Assembly: GCA_007570785.1 (NCBI GenBank) | Contig: ML662449.1 | Coordinates: forward strand, 15,564,922 to 15,628,921 | DNA length: 64,000 nucleotides | Direction of reading: 5' to 3' | From: Antilocapra americana | Lineage: Eukaryota; Chordata; Mammalia; Artiodactyla; Antilocapridae | Part shown: in pieces, positions 53,981 to 64,000 of the stretch | Layout: each line of letters begins with the position of its first letter | Numbering within the stretch: position 1 is the first letter of the stretch | The notes under the pieces: generated by a model | What the model saw: only the letters and a program-made list of their open reading frames with translations | Database searches by the model: none | Told to the model about the DNA's origin: nothing | Made by a program: the position numbers and the translations under genes

Positions 53981-54298
53981 CTATTTCTCACTTTCACTGT
54001 AGTCATAAAGGATTTGATTTAGGTCATATCTGACTCGTCTAGTAGTTTTTTCCACTTTCTTCAATTTCAGTCTAAATTTGGCGATAAGAAGTTCATGATC
54101 TGAGCTACAGTCAGCTCCTAGTCTTGTTTTAGCTGACTGTATAGAGCTTCTCCATCTTTGGCTGCAAAGAATATAATCAATCTGATTTTGGTATCGACCA
54201 TCTGGTAATATCCATGTGTAGAGTCTTCTCTTGTGTTGTTGTAAGAAGGTGTTTGCTCTGACCAGAACATTCTCTTGGCAGAACTCTATTAGCTTCAC
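53981..54298 (-). pseudogene. BovB APE-like endonuclease, C-terminal part
   Basis: 105 codons with 'LYTWILPDGRYQNQIDYILC' and the S-D-H catalytic motif encoded at 54,095-54,103, followed by 'ELLIAKFRLKLKK'. These are the last conserved blocks of the AP-endonuclease fold that nicks target DNA. The N-terminal catalytic residues are missing because the element is 5'-truncated here. Confidence 0.88.
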
Positions 54299-54475
54299 TC
54301 AATATCCCAGCAAATTAGGAAAACTCAGCAGGGCCACACCACTGGAAAATGTGTTTTCATTAAAATCTCAAAGAAGTGCAATGCCAAATAATCTTCAGAC
54401 TACCACTTAATTCTGCTCATTCCATATGCTAGCAAAATAATGCTCAAAATTATCCAAGCTAGGCTTCTTTAATAC

Positions 54476-54879
54476 ATGAACCAAGAACTTCCAGATGTAC
54501 AAGCTGGATTTAGAAAAGGCAGACAAACCCGGATCAAATTGCCAACATCACCTGGATCATATAGTAAGTGCGAGAATTCAAGAAAAGCATCCACTTCTGC
54601 TTCATTGACTACACTAAGTCCTTTGGATGTGCGGATCACATCAAACTGTGTAAAATTCTTAAAGAGATGGTAATACTAGAAAACCTTACCTGCCTCCTGA
54701 GAAATTTGTATGCAGGTCAAGAAGCAATGGTTAGAAACAGACATGGAATAACAGAGTGCTTCAAATTTTGGAAAAGAGTATGTCAATACAGCGTATTGTC
54801 ATCTTGTTATTTAACTTACATGCAGAGTACATCATGTGAAATGCTGGGCTGGATGAGTCACAAACTTCCACCACCCTAA
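54476..54879 (+). pseudogene. host BovB RT remnant
   Basis: Broken frames contain 'ELPDVQAGFRKGRQTRIKLP', 'LKEMVILENLTCLLRNLYAG' and 'CYLTYMQSTSCEM'. Motif A (expected D-Y-A-K-A-F-D-C) has decayed to 'DYTKSFGCADH'. The YADD region is not recognisable. Confidence 0.8.
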
Positions 54880-55092
54880 TTGTGGAAAGTGGAGAGGGAC
54901 TAAAAAGACTTTTGAAAAGGTTAAAGAGGTGAATGAAAAAGTTGGCTTAAAAGTTAACATTAAAAAAATCTAAAATCATGGCATCCATAATTTAAAGGGA
55001 AGTAGATGGGAAAAGATTGGAAATAGTTACAGACATTATTTTCTTGGGCTTCAAAATCACTTTGGACAGTGACTGCAGCCATGAGATTAAAA

Positions 55093-56292
55093 CACAATTG
55101 TTAAAATTCTCCAAGCTAAGATTCAACAGTATGGGAACCATGAAATTCCATATGTTCAAGCTGGATTTAGAAAAGGCAGAGGAACTAGAGATGAAATTGC
55201 CAACATCCGTTGGGTCATAGAAAAAGCAAGAGAATTTCAGAGAAACATACTTCTGCTTCATTGAATACGCTAAAACCTTTGACTGTGTAGATCACAACAA
55301 ACTGAAAATTCTTCAAGAGATGGGAGTACTAGACAACCTTATTCTGCCTCCAGAGAAATGCAGGTCAAGAAGGATCAGGTTCCAAATAAGGAAAGGAGTA
55401 TGTCAAGGCTGTATATTGTCACTCTTTTTATTCAACTTATATGCCAAGTACATCATGTGAAATGCAAGGCTGAGTGAAGCATAAGCTAGAATCAGTATTG
55501 CCAGGAGAAATATCAATAACCTCAGATATGCCAATTACACCACCATTATGGCAGAAAGCGAAGAACTAAAGAGCCTCTTGATGAAGGTGAAAGAGGAGAG
55601 TGAAAAAGCTGGCTTAAAATTCACAAAACTAAGATCATGGCCTCTGGTCCCACCACTTCATGGCAAATAGATGGGGAAACAATGGAACAGTGAAAAACTT
55701 TATATTTTGGGGCTCCAAAATCACTACAGATGGTGACTGCAGCCATGAAATTAAAAGACGCTTGCTTCTTGGAAGAAAACCTATGACCAACCTAGGCAGT
55801 ATATTAAAAAGCAGAGACATTGCTTTACTGACAAAGGTCCATCTAGTCAAAGCTATGGTTTTTCCAGTAGTCTTGTATCGATCTGAGAGGTAGACCGTAA
55901 AGAAATCTGAGTGCCAAAGAATTGATGCCTTTGAACTGTGGTGTTGGAGAAGACTCTTGAGAGTACCTTTAACAGCAAAGAGATCCAACCAGTTAATCTG
56001 AAAGGAAATCAGTCCTGAATATTCATCAGAAGGATGGATGCTGAAGCTGAAGCTCCAATACTTTGGCCACCTTATGTGAAGTGACTCATTGGAAAAGACC
56101 GTGACACTTGAAAAGATTGAAGGCAGGAAGAGAAGGAGGGGTAAGAGGATGAGATGGTTGGATAACATCACTGACTTGATGGACGTGAGTTTGAGTAAGC
56201 TCTGGGAGTTTGTGATGGACAGGGAAGCCTGGTGTGCTGCAGTCCATGGAGTTGCAAAGAGTCATACATGACTGAGTGACTGAACTGAACTG
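55093..56292 (+). mobile_element. BovB LINE nested in sense inside the host BovB
   Basis: Starts at the beginning of RT ('ttaaaattctccaagctaagattcaac') immediately after host text that should already be in the C-terminal part. It ends at the BovB terminus 'gagtgactgaactgaactg' at 56,292. The host then resumes at 'ctccttggaag'. RT motif A is 'EYAKTFDCVDHN' and motif C reads 'RYANYTT', so both aspartates of YADD are replaced. Target duplication not clear. Confidence 0.85.
55660..56271 (+). pseudogene. C-terminal remnant of the sense nested BovB
   Basis: Frames 55,660-55,893 and 56,089-56,271 carry 'SKITTDGDCSHEIKRRLLLG', 'ALLTKVHLVKAMVFPVVLY' and '[20 protein letters not shown]', the latter reaching the family C-terminus '[10 protein letters not shown]'. 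A stop after 'YRSER' and a frameshift break it. Confidence 0.85.
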
Positions 56293-56822
56293 CTCCTTGG
56301 AAGAAAATCCTTAACAAGCCTAGACAGTGTATTAAAAAGCAGAGACCTCACTTTGTTTACAAAGTCTATCTAGGCAATGCTATAATTTTTCCAGTTGTCA
56401 TGTATGGATGTGAAATTTGGACCATACCGATGGATGAGCACCAAAGATTTGATGCTTTCAATCTGTGGTGCTGGAAAAGACTCTTGAGAGTCCCTTGGAC
56501 AGCAAGGGGCTCAAACCAATCAATTCTGAAAGAAATAAACACTGAAAATTCATTGAAAGGACTGATGCTGAAGCTGAAACTTTAATACTTTGGCCACCTG
56601 ATGTGAAGAACAGACTCACTGGAAAAGACCATCATGCTGGGAAACATTGAGGGCATGTAGATTAGGTGGCAACAGAGGATAACATGGTTGTATAGCATCA
56701 ACAACTCAATGGAGTTTTCATGAGTTTGAGAAAATTCCTGGAGATAGTGAAGGACAGGTAAGCCTGGTTTGCTTCAGTCCATGAGGTTGCAAACAGTCAG
56801 ACATGACCTAGAGACTGAACTA

Positions 56823-58165
56823 CAACTATAATAACTTCATTTCAGCTCTTTAGGTATGTCCTTAATGTTCTCTATAGTGGCTACACCAATTTACATTCCC
56901 ACCAACTGTGTAGCAATGTTCCCTTTTGTCTACCTTCTCTCTGCCATTTATTTGTGTGAGATGATAACCCACTGAGTTTACTTTTTTGGTTCCTCATATA
57001 TGTGATACTGTACAATACTTTTCTTTCTTTGTCCAGTTTATCTTGCTTAGCATAGAGTGCTCATAGTCGAATCATGTCGTCATAAGTAGAAAGATGTTCT
57101 TTCTCTGGGCTCAATAATTATTGCACTGTATATTATACCACATATTTTATCTGTCCATTTGCTGTGCATTTGGACTGTTTCCATATTTATTATTAGTAAT
57201 GTTGCAATAAACATGGGGGTGCATATAATGTAGTCGAAATCCTGGTTTCATTTTCTTTGGGTACATACCCAGAGTAGAATTGCTGGAATATATGATAGGT
57301 CTACTTTTAACTTTTTAAAGAACCTTTATATTGTTTCTATTATAGTTAGTCCAGTTTTACATTTTCATTAACAATTTACAGAGGTTCCCTTTCCACCACA
57401 TTCTCACCAACACCTGTTATCTCCTCTCTTCTTGATGATGTCCATTCTAACACGTGTGAGGTGATCTGTCATAATGGCTTTGATTTGCATTTCCCTGATG
57501 ATTAGTGATGTTGAGCATATTTTCCTGTGTTTGTTGACCATTTTTATGTCCTCTTTGCAAAAGTGCCTGTGAGTTTTTTAACCCATTTTAATGGGATATT
57601 TTTGTTAAGTTGACTGAGTTGTTTCTATATTTTTGATATTAATCCTTTGTCTGATAGATCGTTTGTTAAAATGTTCTACCATTCTGTCGTTTTTTTCCTT
57701 TTGTTAATTTCTTTATTTTGCTCTGTAGAAACTTTTGAGTTTGGCATTACCCCATTTATTGATTTTTGCTTTTGTTGTTTGTGCTTTTGGCATCATGTTC
57801 AACAAATCTTTTCTAAGACCAATGTCAATGAGCTTCTTCCCTATGTTTTCTTGTAGGAGGTTTATGATTTTAGGCCTCGTGTTTAAGCAAGTGGTATGAG
57901 ATAGTGTTCCAGTTTCTTTCCAGTATTCCCAGAAAAGAGAATATCCTTTCTGCATTGGGTACTCTTGGCTCCTTTGTCAAATATTAGTTGATTGTGTATA
58001 CCAGCATTTAATTCTGAGCTTTCTATTTTGTTCCATTGGTCAATATGTCTGTTTTTGTACCAGTACCACTTTCTTCTTACTATGGATTTGTAATATAGTT
58101 TGAAATCTTTAAGTGTGATGCTTTGTTCTCTTTCTCTCAGATTAGCATTGGTTATTCAGAAAGAA
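56823..58165 (-). mobile_element. old L1 fragments, antisense
   Basis: 56,823-56,980 is late ORF2 ('ctatagtggctacaccaatttacattcccaccaac'). 56,990-58,165 then starts again from a 3'-UTR-like text and runs back through ORF2 ('gggtacatacccagagtagaattgctgg', 'gtgaggtgatctgtcataatgg', 'tttgttccattggtcaatatgtctg'). The repeat of late-ORF2 text implies at least two L1 copies end to end. Confidence 0.85.
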
Positions 58166-60865
58166 ATTTTGTTCTACACGTACTTTTAGGATTGTTTCTT
58201 CTATTTCTGTGAGAAACATTTTTTTAAAAAAATTAAACTCTTCTTTGTGCCAATTATATACCATTGTCCCAAGCAGTTGCAAAGTTTGAAACAATTGACT
58301 ACATATGTTTTTTGATACTCCCCATGGAAGAAATTTTATCCTTCACAAGCTAGAGTCAGGTCAATTAAATACAAACTTTTGAATAGACATTTCTAGGTAA
58401 TGGCCAAACTTTTCAGATAATAACAATTGTTTGTGAATGAACCTTGGAAAGAGCATTTGCTTTTTTCTTTTCCTTCCAGTTCCTGAAATACAAGTCATTT
58501 TATTTTTATGAAGACTACTATAAAATTTAAAAATAAGGAATGGGACTAGGACCAGATAAAATGCTGCAAAACACACTGATATTACAGTTAGCCATGTTTT
58601 AAAAAAAATAAATGAGTTAAACCAGGACAAAAAAAATCTCAAGTTATAACCATTGTAAAAACTATGAACAGGTAAAACAAATCCAAGATTAATTATTTTT
58701 ATTTTGTTTAAAAACTATATACTGAATAATACATTCCCATTCTTGGCTACATATATATATTCCCATTCTGTGCTATAGACTCTTGACAACAACGGTGTTT
58801 GTTGTTGATAATGGAAAATCTTCAAACAGGCTCCACAATCTACCATTTGGAGAGGAAAGTTGAGGGGACTAGTGTTTAAGCTTTGATTTTGTATCATCCA
58901 TACTACAGCTCATGCAGCATTAAGTTGGTTTGTGGTACAGAATATGAAAACTGATTTTGTAGGACGTTCTCATTTTACTTCATGTCACTGAACTCTCCAG
59001 CAATTTTTCTTCTCTCTCTAATCTCTCAAAAATTGTCACTTGATTTTGCTTAATAGAAAATATGCATTATTTTTATTTATATATATATGCATATATATAA
59101 TTTTCTATATCAAAACAGAGTTGGAAGAATGATATTAAAGATTCAAACCTGTATATTCCATGCTGTCAATTTAAAAACATAAGTTTGAGAACTAGCAGCT
59201 CCTGTCAAAAGCATAAAAACAGAAGAAAATTAAATCAGCTGTTTAAAATGCTGACTGTATTTAAAATTTATAGATTAATCTCTTCTAAATGGGTGATCTT
59301 TAACTAAATATCCAGATGAGTCACATGAAAGTTATAAACTATTCAACAAGTTTGTCATTATAACTGAGACATTATTTCCCTGAACAAAATTGATAGCCTG
59401 AACATACAAATATATCTGATTTCAAAATACAGTGGGTCCTTGAACAAACATGGGATTGAACTGAATTATGTACTATAGTACAACTTGTTCCTTGGTTGGT
59501 TAAATTCAACACATGGAATGGTGGATAAGAAAGGCTAACTGTAAATCTGTGAGTGAATTTTCTATTGCACTCCACACCCCCACACATTGTTTAATAATTA
59601 ATTGTAGATGAATCCAAAGACTTGGGACATATGATTTTTTAGATTCAAACATCCCACATGGTTCACCCAAGAATGCCTTACCATCTCTTATCCACAATCC
59701 TCAAAGTTTATATGATTTTCTCAGTTCTCCAGCTACTTGTTTCTGTCAGATTGCAATACGAGGCTTTGGAAGATCATGCTTCATTAGAACATAAATAATT
59801 TTGCTAGTTTGCACTAAAGATTTTAGATGAGGAATAAGAAATTGGATCTAAAATATTCTGGTTTAAATTTTATCATGTTACCATTTTTAATATAATAAAT
59901 TCATCATAAATATAGAGCATATATAAATTTAATATATTAAATCCAAGTATAAATTATTTGCTATTGACATTTTTGATAATGCAAAAAAGCATAAAGAAAC
60001 AGAAATATTATCCTTTAGCATACCCTATTAATCCTCACGCCCCAGTTGTATTCCCATAAGAGATTTTTCAATATGCAGAAAACCAGCCTACATCCTAGAT
60101 ATCAAGATCAAAATTTGCGTTTAAACAAAATCCCCAGGTGGTTTATGTGCATGTTATGGCTTGAGAAATGTTAATATAATATAGGGGCAACCACCATTGA
60201 AATGTTGATGGATACAGAGGGGTTTATTATCTCTCAGTATGTTATAGTTTGCATATTCACAATTTTACACTATATTATGAATACTTTCTTATATCTTAAA
60301 GGTTATTGACATCATTTTCTATTTTCATTATTAAATGTGACTTACTTTTTGCAAAAATGTAGCAAAGTAGAGCACAATTTGAAAACAACCTGATTCTTAA
60401 CACTTAGTATAAATGTTGATGCATATTTTTCAACAATATAAATTTATTAATATATTGCTGTATGTTATACAGTATACATATAGAATATGGAATTGTATAG
60501 TAAAGTATTGTAACATGCTTATTTAAAAGACACTTTTCTTGCTATAATGTTTCATTTCTATGTTATAGTACCTCCAGTAAACATGTTCTCAATTTATGTT
60601 CCATAAATAATTAGCACTATAAATTTATTTTAGCATTGAATCTTAAGAAACAAATTTTAACCACAAAATTATTCATTATTAATTTTCATTTTCTTCTTTT
60701 TTTTAATCTTCAAATACACTGTAAAAGAAGGGTATAAAGGAATGAATGTATATTATTATGGAAAATATAATACTGATTCAAATTTTGTATAACAAGGGAA
60801 AATCTGATATTTCCTTCTGTATCAATAATTTGACTTTTTCTGCCTGTATATTTGTACATATTTTT
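58166..60865. other. 2.7-kb gene-free AT-rich stretch
   Basis: No coding signal. It contains short TA runs (about 58,750-58,760 and 59,078-59,100) and a possible DNA-transposon end at 59,430. The remainder looks unique. Confidence 0.5.
59430..59560 (+). mobile_element. possible Tigger-type MITE end
   Basis: 'cagtgggtccttgaacaaacatgggattgaactg' closely resembles the terminus of an abundant mammalian Tc1/mariner-type MITE (cagttgacccttgaacaac-like). The interior is too diverged to follow and no partner terminus was found. Confidence 0.4.
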
Positions 60866-61418
60866 GCCTAGATGTCCATCCACAGACGAATGGATAAGAA
60901 AGCTGTAGTACATATACACAATGGAATATTACTCAGCCATTAAAAAGAATTCATTTGAATCAGTTCTACTCAGGTGGACGGAACTGGAGCCTATTATACA
61001 GAGTGAAGTAAGCCAGAAGGAAAAACAACAATACAGTATACTAACGCATATATATGGAATTTAGAAAGATGGTAAGGATAATCCTGTATGCGAGACAGCA
61101 AAAGAAACGCAGATGTCTAGAACAGTCTTTTGGACTCTATGGGAGAGGGCAAGGGTGGGATGATATGGGAGAATGGCAATGAAACATGTTAATTATCAGA
61201 TGTGAAATCAATCGCCAGCCCAGGTTTGATTCTCAGGGCTGGTGCACAGGGATGACCCAGAGAGAGGGAATTGGGAGGGAGGTGGGAGGGGGGTTCTGGA
61301 AGGGGAACACATATATACCCCATTACAGATTCATGTCAATGTATGGCAAAATCAACATGATAATGTAAATAAAATTAACAAAAATAAATTGAAAGTGAAA
61401 ATAAAATAAAATAAAATA
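60866..61418 (+). mobile_element. L1_BT-like LINE 3' end (sense)
   Basis: Begins in late ORF2 ('cctagatgtccatccacagacgaatgg'), passes the 3' UTR ('gggagagggcaagggtgggatgatatgggag', 'gtgaaatcaatcgccagccc') and ends in an A-rich (AAAAT)n tail at 61,395-61,418. Low divergence indicates a young insertion. 5'-truncated; no clear target duplication. Confidence 0.93.
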
Positions 61419-62187
61419 GCCATGATTAAGTATGCAAATTTCAGCAAAGTTTTTTCTAGAAAAATGATAAACTCTTCATTTGCATGTTTGTGTATTTTTT
61501 TTCAACTGAAGGTATTTTATTAATTACATATGCTTTTACCATATGTATTTATAAAAATACATTATTAACTAATTCTTTATTTTTTCTTATGAATATCTTA
61601 TCCTTATATACATTTGTACTTTTTTCCTGCATTCTTAAAACCATTACAATTTTGACCTTCATATGAATGACTCAGTACTGCAGTATCTATTTTATGTTTC
61701 ATAATCTTCAGTGCAATTTGAAATGTTTTAATGGATATTTTAATTGCCCCAAATTCACCTTTATTTATTTCTCCCTTAATTTTAGTCTATTGTCTTAATA
61801 TCTTAATATTGTTCTCATATGTAACAATCCATTCTAATCAACCTTACTAACAGTGTGGTTATGTGGATTGCCTCTTTTCATACAGCCTGTGTCCTTGGAA
61901 CTCTTTGATCAACATCTTCAAATTTGAAACTTAAAGTGCATTTCTGTTGACAGTCTCTTTAATGCTTCCCTCTCTTGAAGCTGACTTTATCATTTGGGAA
62001 ATGGCAGTAATAAAACGACACGGTTCTACTCTCTTTTCATTTCTGCTTGGAATTATAGAAACTCAAGGTTAAACATTCAGCATTCCTCGATTCTTTAGTT
62101 ATGTTGTTAAGCCTACAAAAATACTCTATTTTTAGTGATTGAATTTTAAAGATTGTGCTCTCCTGAATTTTTCCTGTCAGTTGATAT
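61419..62187. other. gene-free AT-rich stretch
   Basis: No recognised feature. Confidence 0.5.
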
Positions 62188-62282
62188 GTCACTATCTATA
62201 TCTATATCCATTTATCTATCTGTTTGTGTGTGTGTGTGTATATATATATCAATCTATTGTCTATCGTCTATCTCACCTTCTA
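62188..62282. repeat. compound (ATCT)n / (GT)n / (TA)n microsatellite
   Basis: ATCT-type units, then GT repeats (62,224-62,239), TA repeats (62,239-62,249) and further CTAT-type units. Likely polymorphic. Confidence 0.88.
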
Positions 62283-62666
62283 TATTTGGATGGATGGATT
62301 TTATGGCTGTGAATTACAGCCACCAATAGGCAGCTGAAAGAAAAGTCCTGATTTGGAACAGAGGAAAGGAGGGCTGTTTTAGAAATTACCGTAAACATTA
62401 GAATGACATCAGGTCAATGGTAACGGATCTGGTCTTTCTAAACTAAGGTGGAAAAGCTGAGATTAGATTTTCCTATAATTCCTAGTTAGCTTGCAGAGAT
62501 GTGCCAGAATTTGAGTTAACCAAATAAGTTCTCTAAAGTTATGGTTTAAAGGAAAACCAGATACACCAGCAGAAGTTTGACTTACTCTTGTCTTCTTCTT
62601 CTTTTTTTTTTCAGAACATAATTATATTTTAGTAAATATTTCAGTAGAAATGTGGGTGACAGAGTA
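62283..62666. other. unique stretch with poly(T)
   Basis: Nothing recognised apart from a CTT/T run at 62,590-62,612. Confidence 0.5.
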
Positions 62667-62678
62667 TCCAGACTGCTA

Positions 62679-62872
62679 GTGAAGTGCTAGTAACTCTTTC
62701 TAATCAAATGGACTATAGCCTACCCGGCTCCTCTGTCCATGGAATTCTCCAAGCAAGAATACTGGAATGGGTAGCCACCTCCTTCTCCAGGGATCTTCCC
62801 TACCCTAGGATTGAACCAGGGTCTCCTGCATTGCAGGCAAATTCTTTATCATCTGAGCCACCAGGGCAGCCC
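62679..62872 (-). mobile_element. Bov-tA SINE (antisense)
   Basis: Reads 'actatagcctacccggctcctctg', 'gaatactggaatgggtagcc' and inverted head 'attctttatcatctgagccaccagggcagccc'. A perfect 12-bp target duplication 'tccagactgcta' lies at 62,667-62,678 and 62,873-62,884. Confidence 0.94.
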
Positions 62873-62884
62873 TCCAGACTGCTA

Positions 62885-63690
62885 ACTCATTATCAATTCA
62901 AGTCAGAAATTATTTCTGGGTCATGTAAACCACATCAACATTCTTTTATCAAAGTTAACATTGATTTTATTTTAATGTGTGATCATCAGTGAGTTTTCCC
63001 TACAGAATAAGTAGATGAGATTCCCCCTCCAATATATGATAAATATGAAGCTGAAAAAATTAACATAAAATATAGATAGTATATCCTTCCAAACCTTGTC
63101 CAGAGATTGAGTTTTAAAGGAATAGTGGATTATTCTTAAGAAGTGGATTATTGGATTATCATTTTCTTTACTTGTAAAAGTTAGACTTAATAAAAAATAA
63201 CCTGGATACTCTGTTAGTCTTAGTGAGGAAATCAGCAGTTAAAATGCTTTAATTTTTTTCAGACTAAATTGAGTTTGTGGTTATATTTAGTTTTTATCTC
63301 ACAAAACAATTAAAATTATGCTTTGTACACCACCAAGGTACTAATGATATGAGTGGCAATACTTAATAGCTATGCTGGCAATACTTAAGATCTCTTTGCA
63401 ATCTATCGTAAGCTGCCTTTTATTTTCTCATATATAAAATTGGATTAAAATGTAATAAAAAATCTAAACTGAAAACTTTTTTTTTTCTCTCAAAATATCT
63501 CCCCACAATTTACTTTTTGTTACAAAAAGAAAAGTAGAAACCTTCCCCAATAAATTACCAAGGAACTTGCAAAGTTTCAAGAAGTCTGTGTTATCAAATG
63601 TCCCCAGATTGAGATTAAAGAAAAAGGAAGCTTTGCTCTGAGGAAATGGTGCTGTGCGAAGTCAGCAAAGAATCAGGCTGTGATCTTGGT
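62885..63690. other. gene-free AT-rich stretch
   Basis: No recognised repeat or coding signal. Confidence 0.5.
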
Positions 63691-63811
63691 GACTCTTTTT
63701 TTTTTTTTTTTTTATTTCTTTAAAATATTTTTTTTTAAATTTTTTTTTTTTTTTTTTTTTTTGCTTTTATTTTTTTTTTTATCACAATGGGTTTTTTTAT
63801 TCCCCCCCCCC

Positions 63812-63845
<34 letters not shown>

Positions 63846-64000
63846 GAAATCTCGCGGCACTAGCCGCGAGCATCAATCCTGGGCTGGCGATTGATTAGAC
63901 ACATGACAATTAACATGCTTCAATGCCCTTCTCCCATATCATCCTACCCTTACCCTCATCCACAAAGTCCACGAGTCTATTCTATACATCTGCGTTCCTT
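63691..64000 (-). mobile_element. L1_BT-like LINE 3' end (antisense), cut by window edge
   Basis: From 63,844 the text is the antisense L1_BT 3' UTR ('gggaaatctcg', 'gagcatcaatcctgggctggcgattgatt', 'catatcatcctacccttaccctc'), close to the copy at 49,560-49,740. The A-tail and the C-rich stretch that precede it are replaced by long T and C homopolymers. Confidence 0.9.
63693..63843. repeat. abnormal poly(T)/poly(C) homopolymer block
   Basis: Several T runs of 8-23 (63,695-63,780) are followed by C10 (63,802-63,811), GG, and C30 (63,814-63,843). The sister copy at 49,520-49,575 has ordinary mixed sequence at this point, so the homopolymers are probably a base-calling or consensus error. Confidence 0.8.

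Larger units (their letters stand above)
51972..54295 (-). mobile_element. BovB LINE, 2.3 kb, nested antisense copy
   Basis: The longest BovB in the window. It runs from the 3' end ('agttcagttgcttagccgtg') to the C-terminal part of the endonuclease domain ('gcagaactctattagctt'). A perfect 8-bp target duplication 'cactcaat' lies at 51,964-51,971 and 54,296-54,303, in sequence that is continuous in the host BovB. It retains endonuclease end, linker, RT and C-terminal part, though in several frames. Confidence 0.95.
51416..56822 (+). mobile_element. host BovB LINE carrying two nested BovB copies
   Basis: Sense BovB in three consecutive pieces. 51,416-51,971 covers the linker upstream of RT ('gtgcccaagaaaaagaaatgcaaa' to 'agcactgcactcaat'). 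54,304-55,092 covers the RT ('atatcccagcaaattaggaaaactc' to 'gactgcagccatgagattaaaac'). 56,293-56,822 covers the C-terminal part and 3' end ('ctccttggaagaaaatcc' to 'gactgaactacaac'). The breaks are filled by an antisense and a sense BovB. The host is the most decayed of the three. Confidence 0.92.

Noticed and set aside
55635..56171. 178-codon minus-strand frame
   Set aside because: A shadow frame on the non-coding strand of BovB. The sense strand carries the recognisable ORF2 residues.
63680..63898. Open frame encoding runs of phenylalanine and proline
   Set aside because: It is produced by the poly(T) and poly(C) homopolymers in an L1 tail that is probably mis-sequenced.
1..64000. CRISPR array, operons, phage or bacterial mobile systems
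   Set aside because: No regularly spaced repeats, no bacterial gene structure; the window is vertebrate nuclear DNA throughout.

Overview
This is mammalian nuclear DNA from a ruminant, most likely a bovid. The diagnostic evidence is the repeat content: about twenty Bov-tA-type SINEs (a tRNA-Glu-like head joined to a body derived from the BovB 3' end), many copies of the RTE-clade LINE BovB, ruminant-type L1 (L1_BT-like) 3' ends, and two cetartiodactyl CHR-type SINEs. The sequence is AT-rich. I found no host protein-coding exon, rRNA gene or functional tRNA gene that I can support. The window reads as an intergenic gene desert or a very long intron. The species and chromosome cannot be fixed from the sequence alone.

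Layout. 0-5.5 kb: SINEs next to an ancient antisense L1, then a sense BovB 3' half. 5.5-12.5 kb: AT-rich unique DNA, an inverted SINE pair, a CHR SINE with a 13-bp target duplication, and a BovB copy split by a second BovB of opposite orientation. 12.5-21.8 kb: a Tigger-like DNA transposon interrupted by a SINE, a 1.4-kb sense BovB, and an antisense L1 that reaches its 5' UTR and carries an inserted BovB tail. 21.8-31.5 kb: unique DNA, an MLT1-like LTR, a MER5-like element and three more BovB pieces. 31.5-49 kb: the most unique part, with few young repeats, several MIRs, hAT-type MITEs and one sense L1. 49-58.2 kb: the most complex block. It holds a twin-primed (5'-inverted) young L1 inside an old L1, followed by a BovB that is itself host to two further BovB insertions. 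58.2-64 kb: unique AT-rich DNA, a sense L1_BT 3' end, a SINE, and an antisense L1_BT cut by the window edge whose A-rich and C-rich parts have collapsed into homopolymers.

How the parts work together. All recognisable coding sequence belongs to retrotransposons or a DNA transposon, and all of it is broken. BovB and L1 encode reverse transcriptases that copy their own RNA. The Bov-tA SINEs share the BovB 3' end and are thought to use BovB machinery, so LINE and SINE form one parasitic partnership here. The most informative signals are insertion histories that can be read directly (target-site duplications, nesting order, inversion junctions) and disabled catalytic motifs. I saw no convincing new biological system. 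The best leads are the nested BovB block, the twin-primed L1, a few low-confidence candidate conserved noncoding stretches, one 24.36-kb palindrome resembling a steroid-receptor site, and a likely sequence artefact at the right edge.
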